From assembly GCA_023678885.1 (NCBI GenBank), contig CM042975.1:32644729-32708728 (forward strand): a DNA stretch of 64,000 nt, given 5' to 3'. Of this stretch, positions 19,460 through 30,270 are shown piece after piece. A program made the position numbers and the translations under genes. The notes under the pieces were generated by a model, which did no database searches, had not been told where the DNA came from, and saw nothing but the letters and a program-made list of their open reading frames with translations. The first letter of the stretch is position 1. Each line of letters begins with the position of its first letter. The stretch comes from Pogostemon cablin (taxonomy: Eukaryota > Streptophyta > Magnoliopsida > Lamiales > Lamiaceae).

Positions 19460-20710
19460 TGATGAGTGTAGAAATTTCATGAATTTAGGGTCCAATTATA
19501 GCATGGTTCCATACAAATATGCTTAGTTTGAGTGTTTAAGTGCCCTAGACTGCGCGATATTTGTAAATATTTGGAGAATTTGAATGTTGGTAGAATTTTT
19601 GTAATTTTCAGGTATAAATGGATTCTAGAAGTGAAGAGGAAGATGTAGGAAAAAATGGATCTCAATTCGGAGTTAAAATGAGGGAGAACGAGCCAAAACA
19701 GTGAAGCAGCGCGAAGCTGTCAAAAAAATTCGACCGAATTTCTGAAAATTCGATCAAATTTTTGTGCATTTTTTCGAAAAACACGGGCGAAAATAGAGCA
19801 TCGAAGGCTGCACATTCTGTAAGAAAAATTCGATCGAATTTCTAAAAACTCGATCGAATTTTCATGCAAAATGTCCAATTCTGCAGTGCGAAATTAGGGC
19901 TTTTCAATGGGGTATAAATACCCAAAATCTCCCAATCCTCCATTAGAACAGATAGGGGGGCTACTTCTCACCACCACACACCTCCATTTTCATCTCCATT
20001 CATCCATCCTCCTCTCCATTCGTCCATCCATTCAAATTCCATCCCATTTTCCACCATTTTCACCTTCATCTTCATCCATCTTCACACATTCCATCTATCC
20101 ATCATACATCTATTGAGGAATGAGGCTTGAAGAGTGGAAATTGCATCTTGAAGAGAAGAAATCAACCCAATTATAAATAGGGGAGAACTCTACTTTCATT
20201 ATGTATTTTCTTTGATTTGTTTGCAATAATGAATATTTGTAAGCACTTTAGGGATGTTTTTATGATGTTTGTTGTTGGCTAGACCTCTTGTGAGACTAGA
20301 CACATGATGAATTAGGGATTTATGGATTTGTTGAATTTCAAATGGTTTAGTTGATATGATTTTTGGAATTTCCTACATGATTAATTATTTACTTGATTTG
20401 TGTTATGATTTGTGTGATTAAATTCTCTATTTATGATGTTAAGATGCATATGTATTTCCTACATGATTAAATTCTCTATTTATTCCATCACATATGTATA
20501 TTTTCTATCCTTTAATTGCTTTCTTAGGTAGTTTGTAGTGTTAATCTCCCCATCCTTTTATTGATTAGTCCTTCAGAGTAAAACATCTTTTGAATACGGA
20601 TACATACACTTTCTCTCTTGGGTTCGATATTATAAATTTTGCACTTGGTCACCACGTCTACATACAATGATAGAGTACGCTTACTCTTATCAATTTGTAC
20701 CAAAATTTTT
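19460..20710 (+). repeat. El2 3' LTR, shortened
   Basis: It starts TGATGAGTG after the PPT. GGGTATAAATACCC occurs at 19910-19923 and a leader hairpin near 20277-20300. An internal deletion is visible around 20430-20480 relative to the 5' LTR. The final bases have diverged after CAATTTGTACCAAAATT. Confidence 0.75.
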
Positions 20711-20808
20711 ACCTAAAGTTGGCTAGATACAGTGACGAGCCAGGATCCGAGTTCAGGGGGCCCAAAATATATTGTAAAATTCAATATATGAAATATTAAA
20801 AAACAATA

Positions 20809-21046
20809 CTTCCTCCGTTCCATTTCAATGTTTACGTTTCTATTTTGCGCGTCCAATTTCAATGTTTACGTTTTCTTTTTTGGAATATGAGACCCACCTA
20901 AAACAATTAATATATCATCCAACACTAATACACCTACCCACTTTACATTAAATACTATATTTTTTCACCCACTATCTATTAAAATATTATGCTTCTTAAT
21001 CAACGTGCAAAAAACAAATATAAATATTGAAACGGGACGGAAGGAG
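20809..21046. mobile_element. Stowaway MITE nested in a hAT-like element
   Basis: It begins CTTCCTCCGTTCC and ends GGGACGGAAGGAG, flanked by TA on both sides. The interior motifs AATGTTTACGTTT and AAAACAATTAATAT are shared with copies at 39592 and 47166. Confidence 0.85.
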
Positions 21047-21256
21047 TAATAAAAATAAATATAAACAAAGAAAATATACTAGAAATAATACATAAAATAA
21101 ATATTAGGAAAGAGAAAAAATATATTCTACAAAAGAAAAGAAAAAATATTCTAGAAATAATACATTAAAAAATACTATAAAAACCCGTACCTATTGGAAT
21201 ATCACCAAAACCATTGAGCCAAGACATATTATATGATTATTTACCAATATATAGTA

Positions 21257-21495
21257 CTCTCTCTGTCCGTTTCTAAGGTATCCATTTGCTTTTTGCACGT
21301 GTCCGGTTCTATGGTATCCATTTGCTTTTTGCATGTGCATTAAGAAGTATTATTATTTTATGTAAAATGGGTAGTTGTATTAGAGGGAAGTGGTGTGTCA
21401 TATTGTGTATTTTTTTACTAAATAGGGGAAATAAATACATTTGAAGAGAACTTCAAAAATAATAAAATGGATACCTTAAAAATAGACCGATGGAA
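21257..21495. mobile_element. Stowaway-like MITE, degenerate
   Basis: The left end CTCTCTCTGTCCG and right ACCGATGGAAT are mutated Stowaway ends. The interior GGTATCCATTTGCTTTTTGCA is partly repeated. Confidence 0.55.
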
Positions 21496-21559
21496 TAATT
21501 ATTTGCAAAAATTGACGGGGCCCAACGCCGCCCCCCACCCCCCTCTGGCTCCGTCCATG

Positions 21560-22058
21560 GCTAGGTACAAAATATTCATGTATTCACAAATAAAAGTTCA
21601 ACGGCTATATTTGTACATGAAAGTAAATTTGCATGCTGCGGAATAAACATCAGTACTCATATTTATAACTACGTATACTTGAAAAAAAAAATGGTGTACC
21701 CCACCATTAGGGGCCCCTACCGCCCCTACCCTGGGGATTGCCTGAAGATTGGTGGAGGAGGTAAATCGCAGGATGTGCTTCAAGTGGCTTATAAAGAGGA
21801 CTCACTGTTTAACTTGTGCTTGCAAGGGGGCCAAATCCATGACAAAGGCATGATTCGAACACTCACCCTACAGCAACCAAGCTCAGTTGGAAGGTCTACC
21901 CTCCCCTCTACCACTTGAGATATGCCCTGGGGCATAACTACATATACTTTCTTCTGTGTTAGGTGCAGTATGGAGTATATATTATGTCTCATATTGAGAT
22001 TATCATAAATTCAGAATTCTACATTAATTAATCAAAATATGCACATGTATATTACACA
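21560..22058. other. Duplicated flank (copy A) carrying a SINE
   Basis: Outside the SINE, this stretch aligns with 29345-29455 (GTTCAACGGCTATAT, ATTTATAACTACGTA, ACTTTCTTCTGTGT). It ends at the Helitron-like insertion. No gene seen. Confidence 0.7.
21680..21934 (-). mobile_element. tRNA-derived SINE with 14-bp target duplication
   Basis: On the minus strand it starts TGCCCCAGGGC, has an A-box-like ATCTCAAGTGGTAGAGG and a B-box-like GTGTTCGAATC, and ends in a T-rich tail. It is flanked by TAACTACGTATACT (21666-21679) and TAACTACATATACT (21935-21948). The paralogous site near 29426 lacks the insert. A T-rich 3' tail occurs in some plant SINEs such as the Au family. Confidence 0.75.
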
Positions 22059-22947
22059 TCTTCTTATATATTAAAATAAGATAAGTTTCCCAATTTAGAT
22101 TTTGTAAATGTGAGATGTCAACTTATGATGAATTTATCATTTATGTTTTTTATAAATTTGTGAGGTGGCATAATGTAATTTGTTGGACAATTTTGATGAG
22201 ATCATGTATTCAAACCTCAATAATACATTTATTTTAAATTATTTATTTATATATTCCCTTAAATGATAATTTTAAAGTGTGCTTCAATATATAATGGGTT
22301 GGGCTGAAAGTTTAGTTAAAGAAAAGAATAATAAATAGACTTATTTTTTTTAAAAAAAATTAACATCAACCTAATCTTATAATAGTAAAATGGGTTGGGT
22401 TTGAAATTTTAAATAAGAGAATGATACATGTACATTTTTTTAATGTCAATATAAATCTAATTTTTTTGTATTAATAGCTATATATTTTACCCTTCGTACG
22501 CTAATAAGTAATTTATCCAATTTAATTGTCCACTCTGAAGATATTCATTTTTTTTTATGAAAAATTTCACAATTCATCACTAATATAACTATCATTTTTA
22601 TATAAAATAATAATATTTCTAATTTACGTGCCAAAAGTAATACATTATGTATGAAGTATTTTATTTGCTTATAAAAAAAATTGTACTCAAATATTAATAG
22701 AATAGAAATTAAAAAAATCTGAATAATTATATATAATTAACAAAACAAATATATATGAAAATATTAGATTACCCGCGTCGCATGCGGGATCTATGTCATT
22801 TTAAAAATATAAAATGGCTTTTTATTATTGGTTTGAAAGATTTATTATTTTGTAATTTATTTATTTATTATTTTTAATAAGTAAAATAAGTTTTTAAAAT
22901 AAAATTAAAATATGTGAGCTGTTAAGTTTAGGTATGTTTGACATATA

Positions 22948-24391
22948 CTCCCTCCGTCCAACAACAAGGGGTGCATTTTACCATTTTCGTCCGTCCCAAC
23001 ACAAGAAGTGCATTTCCCTTTTTAGTAAATGAGACCCACACAAAATAATTAATATATCTTCATGGGACTAATGTTGGGAAAAAATACCAAAATTTCGGTA
23101 TACTGCCTTTACCATATCGAAAAATACGTACCGAAATTTTAGGTATACCGAAATTTTTGGTAAGGTATGATACCGTATTAAAAATTTTGGTACAATAAAG
23201 GTATATAAATTATCAATACCGCGGTATTTTGGTAAAAACCGAAATACAGAAAAATATTCAATTTTTGGGTAATATGATATGATATACCATACTACATGAC
23301 ATATGCAATTATAATTATTATTTATATATTATATTTATTAATTAAATAATATATACACTATTTAATTAAAAGATTAAATCTAAAATACTACTGTATATTT
23401 CATAATTATAAATGGATGATAAAGTTGATTGGCTTTCATGATATCTTGTACTTTTTTTAATGATGTAGTTCTATCCTATATGAAAATTTAAAAGTGTTGA
23501 TTTTAATATAAGTTTCATATGGTTCTTCTGTAGATCTTTTGGGTACTATTTATTTAATTACAAACATTTAGTGTAAACCGGTTTACATACATTAATTATG
23601 TAAATCATATTACTCTTTAGTACATAAAAAATTATTCTTTAGCATATTAATTGTTACTCTTCTAAATTAAAAAATTACTCTTCAAATTCTGATAAATCCT
23701 GATTCATCAATTACTTTTTAGTACATGAAAATTTACTCTTTAGAGATATGAATTATAACTCTTCTATATAAAAATTATTACTCTTCAAAGAGTAATTTTT
23801 TATATACTAAAGAGTAATTTAAAAAATAGGGTTTACATGTAAATCTGGTTTGCATGAGACTCACTCTTATTTAATTTAGTCGTTTGTGGATTGTCGTATA
23901 TTTTTCTTATTATGAATTTGTTATCCATTAAAATTTATTTTATAGCTATCTTTCACTTTTCTAGTATAGTTTTTAATTAGATTTATAGAATTTTAGGTGC
24001 ATAACAGCATAGAAAAATATCTAATAAGACAGTATATATCGATATTTTAAGTATGATACAATATATCGAAATATCAGTAAGCAGAAGGTATACTATTTTT
24101 CTATACTGAAATATCGGTATACCAAATTATGGTATATCGAAAATTTAGGTAAGGTAACGGTATGATTTTTTATATACCCAAAATTTTGGTACGGTATTTG
24201 GTATGACAAAAAATCTTCGGTATGTCATATCGTCCACCCCTACATGGGATCCACACATCATACTAATACACCTACTCATTTTACATTAAACTATTATTTT
24301 TCTCACCTCAACTACCCCATCTACCCATTAAATATATCTCTTAATCTACGTGCAAAAAAGTTTCGTCACTCTTTTTGTGTGACAGAGGGAG
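22948..24391. mobile_element. Stowaway MITE split by a hAT-like element
   Basis: CTCCCTCCGTCC starts at 22948 after TA, and the right end GACAGAGGGAG stops at 24391 before TA. Removing the inner element (23069-24242) joins two halves of a normal Stowaway of about 265 bp. Confidence 0.75.
23069..24242. mobile_element. hAT-like non-autonomous element, CGGTAT-rich
   Basis: It is flanked by 8-bp copies CATGGGAC (23061-23068) and CATGGGAT (24243-24250). Reading inward, the right end is TAGGGGTGGACGATATGAC and the left TAATGTTGGG. Subterminal regions on both sides are dense in ACCGAAATTT, CGGTATACC and GGTAAGGTA motifs, the arrangement expected for transposase binding sites. A perfect GTAAACCGGTTTAC palindrome at 23573-23586 and later TTACTCTTTAG/AGAGTAATT repeats suggest a further small nested element (about 23570-23870). 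No transposase frame. Confidence 0.65.
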
Positions 24392-24840
24392 TATGATTTA
24401 TCTTAATTTATGAGGTGACAACATTTAATTGGTTGTTTGATTATCAAGAGGTTTTATGTTCAAACCTCGGCAATGCGTTATTTTAATATTTTTTTATACT
24501 TTTAAATGAAACTTTAAATTGAGTTGAACTAAAAGTATGATTAAAGTTGGAAATTATATTCCCACATCAATTATAATTCTATTTTGATATCTTTCTATAA
24601 TGTTGAGGAGAAGGATAACTTTACCTCAGTGATAATTATATTTTACTTTTAATGTTAAATAAATCGAAAAAATATTTTTTTATTTGATTTAATTTATATA
24701 TCTTAAAATATTTTTTTTAATAGTAATAAATTATACTTTTAATTATTTTAAAATATAATTAACTTTTATTTACAAATATAAATTTAAAAATAATAAATAA
24801 ATAACAAGTACGATAACCCGCGCATAGCACGTAGTACATA

Positions 24841-25702
24841 TAATTCAGACTCGTGAGTAGATCATTGTCTAAGTTTCACCCATTAAAAAACTGAATCATA
24901 CATTTAAGGAATTACTAATTAATTATTGGCAGAGTTTCATTTGCAGATCCAGAAAGTAATATTCATTTCTTAAACTTGCCCGAAATTAAATACCATTTAG
25001 GGTAAAAAGTAATGATATTCATGTTTAAAATTGAAAATAATTTTCTAGCAAATGAAAAATTATTATATTAATACTCTTATTTCAATCAAAATACATTTTT
25101 AAATAGTACTCAGAACTAACATGGTTTTAGTCAAGATAAATTAACGAGGAATTAAAGACTAATTAGCAATTATATCGAATCTCTAAGGATTATTAATTAG
25201 TTAATTAACCCCTTAATTACCAGTGGGAACAGCGACAGCTCATGCAATATTGGCACGTGATTAACATCTTTCTATAAAAGATACGATTTTATATCTTTAC
25301 TTAATGTGCTGCTGTATTATTTATTAATTAAATTTTTATTAAAATTAATAAGGCAGTATTTTAATCGGCAAAAACTTGTGTGCATCCAGGAGTACGGGCA
25401 CACTCCGTGCGCCTCGCCTTTAGAATTTTGTGTTAAATTGTATATTTTTTAGTATAAAAAGATGTGTACCCTTTATTTTCTGAAGAAAAATAAAAAATAT
25501 TAATAAAAAATGTATACCCTCTAGAACAAAATGATACACCCTCACTAATTAAAGTTTATACCCTTTAGAACAAAATAATGTACCCTTAAAGGCGCACGAT
25601 GTGCCCGGGTGCACGCAAGCCTCACTCATTTTAATCATTAATTTCTCCTATTTAACTCAACCAAAACCTGTAGTCATACTTTATAAAACTTGATTTAAGA
25701 AA
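24841..25702. other. SCRP1 upstream region, with TATA and a Mutator-like MITE
   Basis: It aligns with copy B from 30310 to 31225 apart from insertions. A CTATAAAAG TATA candidate lies at 25272-25280. In copy B the same box is about 150 bp before the ATG; here a MITE pushes it to about 430 bp. Confidence 0.65.
25367..25627. mobile_element. Mutator-like MITE in the SCRP1 leader region
   Basis: The 261-bp insert is flanked by perfect 9-bp copies ATTTTAATC (25358-25366 and 25628-25636), the Mutator target size. The ends form an inverted repeat of about 40 bp sharing CTTGNGTGCANCC and GTGCGCCT. The equivalent place in copy B (about 31150) is empty, so it arrived after the duplication. Confidence 0.8.
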
Positions 25703-26148
25703 ATGGCAAATCTTAGACTTCTTCCCTTCATTCTTCTTGCAACTTTATTGGTATCAATAGGTATGCTTAATTCTCTACTATTTTATTTATTACAAATTTC
25801 CTTCTTACAGATGTAATTTCTTTCGATCAAAACATAAATTTTATATTGGTCCCTTCATTTCAATATTTTGTTTGACTAAAGTTTGTCCAACTAGCTAGTT
25901 TTGTGCGCTAATGGAGATCTAAACATTATTATAGATGATAAATTATGATCCATTGATTAAACCTAATATAATATGCAGTTATAATTGGAGCTTCAGAAAT
26001 GGTTGAAGCGAGGGTACTGGAGGATGGTGTGCCTTTACCGCGATGCCCCAATGTATGCACAATTGATCTAGAGTGCAGTGTTAAGTGTGGTGGAGTTAAA
26101 TGCTTACATGTTTTGGCTAATAAGCTTGGAATTTGCTCCAATATTTAA
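25703..26148 (+). CDS. Small secreted cysteine-rich peptide, copy 1 (two exons)
   Basis: Exon 1 is 25703-25760, the intron 25761-25978 (GTATGC...TGCAG), and exon 2 25979-26148. The product is 75 residues. It starts with a hydrophobic signal sequence (MANLRLLPFILLATLLVS) and a spacer ending MVEARVLEDG, then a compact domain with six cysteines: C-x3-C-x5-C-x3-C-x4-C-x10-C, ending ICSNI. Short secreted six-cysteine domains are often knottin-like inhibitors or defence peptides, but I cannot assign it to a named family. Splice sites are shared with SCRP2, which supports the model. It was too short and split to show as one long frame. Confidence 0.75.
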
Positions 26149-26760
26149 TTACTTGCTTCTCATCTTATGAAATATTGAAATAAAGGGTTGATGCAAGAAT
26201 TGGCTTTTAATTTTGACAAATAATACATTTTTTCATTATTTTATACTCCACTTTTTTTCTTTTATATATTTTCGCTTTTTTCAGTCAATTCAATTTTTCT
26301 ATCACAATGGACTTAGTAAAAAAATTATGGTAAGAACAAATAAATATGGCAATACGCGGCATTCACTAAATGAGAAATATAGTAATTTACTTTTTCTAAT
26401 AAAATACATCCTTGAGTCCCGCCTTTCTATTTTGTTTTTTTTAAGTTTTAAATTAAAATTTACATTTTTCTTTTTTAAAATGAAATCCACACAAAAATAT
26501 TAATAATTCTACATATAGTCTACACACAATATTAATATAACTACCCACTACATATTAAATGTTATATTTATTAAAATATTATATCTCACATAAAAAACAA
26601 ACATAAATGGTGGAGAAAATATATATTTTTAAATTAATTAAACTTTTAATTATCTACAAATTACAGAATTAAATATAAAAGAACCGAACAAAAAGTTATG
26701 GCTATGTTAGTTATGAGTTATTACATCCATATTTGAGTATTTAAAATACAAATTTTAACA
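26149..26760. other. SCRP1 3' flank with an old degenerate Stowaway
   Basis: It aligns closely with 31715-32303 behind SCRP2. A degenerate Stowaway-like stretch (about 26405-26625, GAGTCCCGCCTTTCTATTT to AATGGTGGAG) occurs in both copies (about 31970-32165), so it predates the duplication. Confidence 0.65.
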
Positions 26761-27017
26761 TGCACATAAACCTATAGTATACTATATATTTTATTAATTT
26801 GACATTAAATCTAAAGGATTTAAGAAATCCCCTAAATTCCATAAGAAACTGCAAAAGGATATTTCAAGAAAGTGTGGTAAAGATTCTCCATGAGAGAGCT
26901 ATTCAGTGATTATGTGTAGGAGAATTGTGCAGAATATCATGGATCAAATTTCACAAAAAACTAAGTGATGAACCACCTTCCAATATTAAAGCTCTTTTCT
27001 CTCACATCCTTCACCCT
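26761..27017 (-). pseudogene. Stray 3' end of a UGT gene at the duplication junction
   Basis: The sequence matches 35763-36043, the 3' flank and last codons of the minus-strand UGT. Shared blocks include CACATAAACCTATAGTATA, TTCCATAAGAAACT, GAGAGAGCTATTCAGT and CTCTTTTCTCTCACATCC. The reverse strand still encodes VKDVREKS and then loses frame because the GALMEGGSS part is partly deleted. It stops abruptly at about 27017, where HyPRP sequence begins. Confidence 0.85.
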
Positions 27018-28155
27018 AAACCTCCCATTGTCTATCCTCCCGCCGTGGTGCCTAAACCACCAGTCGTAGAGCCACCAATAATAATTCTAGGGTATAAACG
27101 GGTAGGGTATGATATGAATATGCCTACTCCACATACTAACCTCAATCTTATTTTTACTACCCTTATCCTACCCTATTACTCAAAAATATATTATCGGGTA
27201 GGACACAAATATTATCCATCGGGTACATAGATAATCCGAGGGTAAATTGTTATCTGCAATTTTAAAAAAATAGTTAATGTCCGTCCTATCCTATCTCGAA
27301 AATCCCAACCTACCTTATCCTACATGTATGACCCGAATTTGACATTTAAAAAAGTTTAGAAGGAATCATTATCAATGCAACATATTATGATATTCATAAA
27401 TATATAAAAATAATTTCAAAATGTAATCAAGTAACTTTTACATTATGTAAAAGTATAACACATTTAAAATCTAAATTAAATAAAAATACAAAATAATGCA
27501 TAATTAAACAAACTAATCCAATAATGATAATACATTAATTATAAATACATAAAATCAAGTGTATGTATATATTATGTTAATATATAAATATATAATATAC
27601 TATATTATATAAAATATATAATACCTAATAAATAAACGGATATTTTACAAACTCCATACCCTATCCTTATCCTCAAAATTTCAATGCGGGTACGGGTACT
27701 ATCCTACCCGAAATCCAAAATACCTTACCCTGTTCATACCCGATAAAGTATTATCTGTCAGATACTCGCATCCGCGGATAAAATTGACAGTCTTAAATAA
27801 TTCCCAAACCTCCCGTCGTCTATCCTCTTGTGGTTCCTAAACCACTGGTAGTTGAGCCACCAATAATTCCTAAACCTCCCGTTGTCTATCCTCCCATAGT
27901 GCCAAAACCAACGGTGGTGACGCCACCACCGGACACTCCATGCCCTCCGCCTCCTCCAAAGCCACAAGAAACATGCCCCATTGCCCCATTGCTGTCCAGT
28001 GCTAGAAGGGCTGGTGGACTTGGATGCAACTATCTGCCTCTGCACCACAATTAAAGCCAAGCTTCTAAATGTCAACATTCTTATACCCATTGCTCTTCAA
28101 GTTCTTGTTGACTGTGGCAAAACTCCTCCTGCTGGCTTCAAATGCCCTGCTTAAT
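27018..28155 (+). pseudogene. 5'-truncated HyPRP pseudogene, interrupted by a hAT-like insert
   Basis: It begins in mid-repeat (CCTAAACCTCCCATTGTCTA), matching the HyPRP gene from about 7521. It therefore lacks promoter, signal peptide and first repeats. A hAT-like insert occupies 27088-27795. After it the PKPPV/EPPII repeats resume, but about 80 bp are deleted between CCCCAT and GCTGTCC, removing the second and third cysteines of the eight-cysteine motif and shifting frame. The rest (GCCAAGCTTCT to AAATGCCCTGCTTAA) is well preserved. It is non-functional. Confidence 0.9.
27088..27795. mobile_element. hAT-like non-autonomous element in the HyPRP pseudogene
   Basis: Perfect 8-bp target copies AATAATTC lie at 27080-27087 and 27796-27803. 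The left end is TAGGGTATAAACGGGTAGGG and the reverse of the right end is TAAGACTGTCAATTTTATCC. The 708 bp are rich in CGGGTA, CCTATCC and ACCCG motifs near both ends. No transposase. Confidence 0.85.
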
Positions 28156-28762
28156 GTATAAGGCCAGCTTCTTACAACTTTTTTTATATTTTTTATTACA
28201 TATATATTTCTATAATTTTGAGTGATACATATGTTGTTTCGGTTGCACTAAGTGAGAAATAGTGTCTTCAATTGTGTAATCAGTATTGAAGAAAATGAGG
28301 AAAGGACTGAAGATGTAGTCCTGCAAAGTGTCCTGTAATTTTCTGTTCCAAAATCTATATACCAAATCCATGTATTAGAAAGTTACCCATTACATTTTCA
28401 GTGTCCTCTACCGTATCATGGTAATATCGTTTTGCTTACTTTTTTTTTTCCTATGTATCACTCTTAATTAAAAATATAATCACTTTTATCTACGTACGAA
28501 TTGCATATATATTAAATAGTTCAATTAAATAATTATCACTTTTCATCAAATCAAATATTACATTTTATTTTATCAAAAATAATATAACATCTTAATTATT
28601 TCACTAAATTCATTCCTTAAGACAGTTCACACGATTTTTTTTTTATCTCTGCTTAAACATCAGTGTTACATGTTTTGTGGTAGGAAGAGAAAAAAAAAAT
28701 ACTATTGATTTGGTCAAATGAAAAGGACTGACATACTGTCAAAAAGAATTAGGTACATTCTA
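28156..28762. other. 3' flank of the HyPRP pseudogene
   Basis: It aligns with 8016-8614 at high identity by eye. No gene. It ends at a Stowaway MITE. Confidence 0.75.
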
Positions 28763-29014
28763 CTCCCTCCGTCTCGGGAAAGTTTGCGCTTCTCTTTTCG
28801 ATACGGAGATTAAGAAAGTGATGACTTTTAGAGGTATAATGGTATTTTTTTTAATAAATAAATGATAAAGTATGTTAGGCAGAGATGATTTTTTTTAACT
28901 AAAGTGTATGGGAAGGGTGATTGTTTTTTACTTTTTGCTTTTTTTTTGAATGTGCAAACTTTTGTGGAACAGCCCAAAATGGAAAGTATGTCATCTGAAA
29001 GGAGACGGAGGGAG
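28763..29014. mobile_element. Stowaway MITE
   Basis: CTCCCTCCGTCTCGGG to GGAGACGGAGGGAG, flanked by TA on each side, 252 bp. Confidence 0.88.
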
Positions 29015-29467
29015 TATTAATTTCCAAAACAAATATTTAAAATTAAGCAATTAATTAATATAATTAATCGTATACATCCTTTTACGAACTAGTAAATTAA
29101 AGTTGGTAAAAAAATGATCTTAGAAGTCCTGTTACATTTTAGTGTTATATCTCCTGTTACACTCGTTAGATGAGTGACACGTATGCAGAGAGGAAAATCT
29201 CAACATTTTCCCTTATGGTTGATTGTTAGGGTATAGAATAATTTATCTTACGTGTCAATCATCCAACGATTTGTAACAAGAGATGTAACACCAAAATATA
29301 ATAGGAAATTCTAACCGCAAAAAAATTGTATACACAAATACAAAGATTATAAAAGTTCAACGGCTATATATGTACATAAAAGTAAATTTGGATGTTGCGG
29401 AACAAACAGTAGTACACATATTTATAACTACGTACGCATACTTTCTTCTGTGTGAAGGAGTATTATA
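29015..29467. other. Duplicated intergenic flank (copy B)
   Basis: It contains an inverted-repeat-like pair around 29130-29310 (CTGTTACATTTTAGTG and the opposite CACCAAAATATAATAG), possibly another small MITE. It then reaches the segment matching copy A at 21595-21680 and 21935-21960. No gene. Confidence 0.5.
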
Positions 29468-30270
29468 CTCACTCCGTCTAAAGAATACATTCGCCTATTT
29501 TTTGGCATGGAATTTAAAAAAAGTAATTTTTTGTTAGTGTGATGCAAGAAAGAGAGGGGGGTATTTTGGGTAATTGAGTAGAATAAAGTATATGATATTA
29601 TTGACTTTGACTAGATTGTATGTAAAAAGAAGGTACTCCCTCCGTCCCACGTATTTTTACCCACTTTCCATTTTGGGGTGTCCCACGTATTTTTACCCAT
29701 TCTATTTTTGACAAAAATACATAATATTTTATTACCTACTTTTTACAATCCCAACAACTTTAATTACTTTTTTACACTTTATTCATCATTCCCAATAACT
29801 TTATTCACTTTTTCTTTTTAAATTACTAATTTATCCCTACTTTCTCTTACATTATATATTAAAAAAATAAAACGTCTTAATCTCCGTGCCCGTACAAACG
29901 GGTAAAAATACCCGGGACGGAGGGAGTAACATTTTTATAATATTGTGGTATTGTAAGGTTATTGATAGTGTATATTGTTTCCATTTTTAGAGGGTGAAAG
30001 TATTATTAGGATGGACCATAATGGAAAAAAAGTAACTTTTTGTTAGTGTGATGTAAGAAAGAGAGGGGGTATTTTGGGTAATTGGGTAGAATAAAGTGTA
30101 TGATATTGTTGACTTTGACTAGATTGTATGTAAAAAGAAGGTAACATTTTTATAATATTGTGGTATTGTAAGGTTATTGATAGTGTATATTGTTTCCATT
30201 TTTAGAAGGTGAAAGTATTATTAGGATGTATCATAATGGAAGGTGCGAATGTATTCATGGGACAGAGGAG
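29468..30270. mobile_element. Stowaway-like element with internal tandem duplication
   Basis: The ends are CTCACTCCGTCT and GGGACAGAGGAG with TA outside. The interior repeats a unit of about 210 bp (GTTAGTGTGATG...AGAAGGTA-ACATTTTTATAATATTG...): the first copy is about 29521-30026, split by a nested Stowaway, and the second about 30030-30240. Confidence 0.75.
29636..29926. mobile_element. Stowaway MITE nested in another Stowaway-like element
   Basis: CTCCCTCCGTCCCACG to CGGGACGGAGGGAG with TA on both sides (29634-29635, 29927-29928). It divides the sequence AGAAGGTA|ACATTTT, which is intact in the second internal copy near 30150. Confidence 0.9.

Larger units (their letters stand above)
8615..20710 (+). 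mobile_element. El2: old Athila-like pol-less LTR element, split by El1
   Basis: Order: 5' LTR (8615-9879 plus 16124-16489), tRNA-Asp PBS at 16490, disabled reading frame (16715-17863), post-ORF hairpin, internal polypurine-like tract at 18106, long noncoding 3' module, PPT just before 19460, and a shortened 3' LTR (19460 to about 20710). No reverse transcriptase, RNase H or integrase is visible. El1 sits inside the 5' LTR. The two LTRs differ by many substitutions and a deletion near 20430-20480, so the insertion is old. The right edge is uncertain because the 3' LTR end has diverged. Confidence 0.8.
20730..21559. mobile_element. hAT-like non-autonomous element with two nested Stowaways
   Basis: Left end CAGTGACGAGCCAGGA and right end (reverse) CATGGACGGAGCCAGAGG are imperfect inverted repeats. 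They are flanked by 8-bp target copies GCTAGATA (20722-20729) and GCTAGGTA (21560-21567), 7 of 8 alike. The 830 bp contain no transposase. Stowaway copies sit inside at 20809-21046 and 21257-21495. Confidence 0.7.
22059..24840 (+). mobile_element. Helitron-like insertion with nested elements
   Basis: The copy-B site near 30320 reads CCTACATAATTCAG without the insert. Here the element starts TCTTCTTATATATTAAAA after a host A and ends before a host T, matching Helitron insertion between A and T. The end region has a decayed CCCGCGCATAGCACG palindrome, and another CCCGC-GCGGG hairpin lies near 22771-22790. The terminal CTRR is not preserved and no Rep/helicase is present. Classification is tentative; the insertion itself is clear from the empty site. 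Confidence 0.45.

Noticed and set aside
22771..22795. CCCGC-GCGGG hairpin as an independent terminator or Helitron end
   Set aside because: It is followed by CTATG rather than CTRRT and no matching start could be paired; mentioned only as part of the larger insertion.
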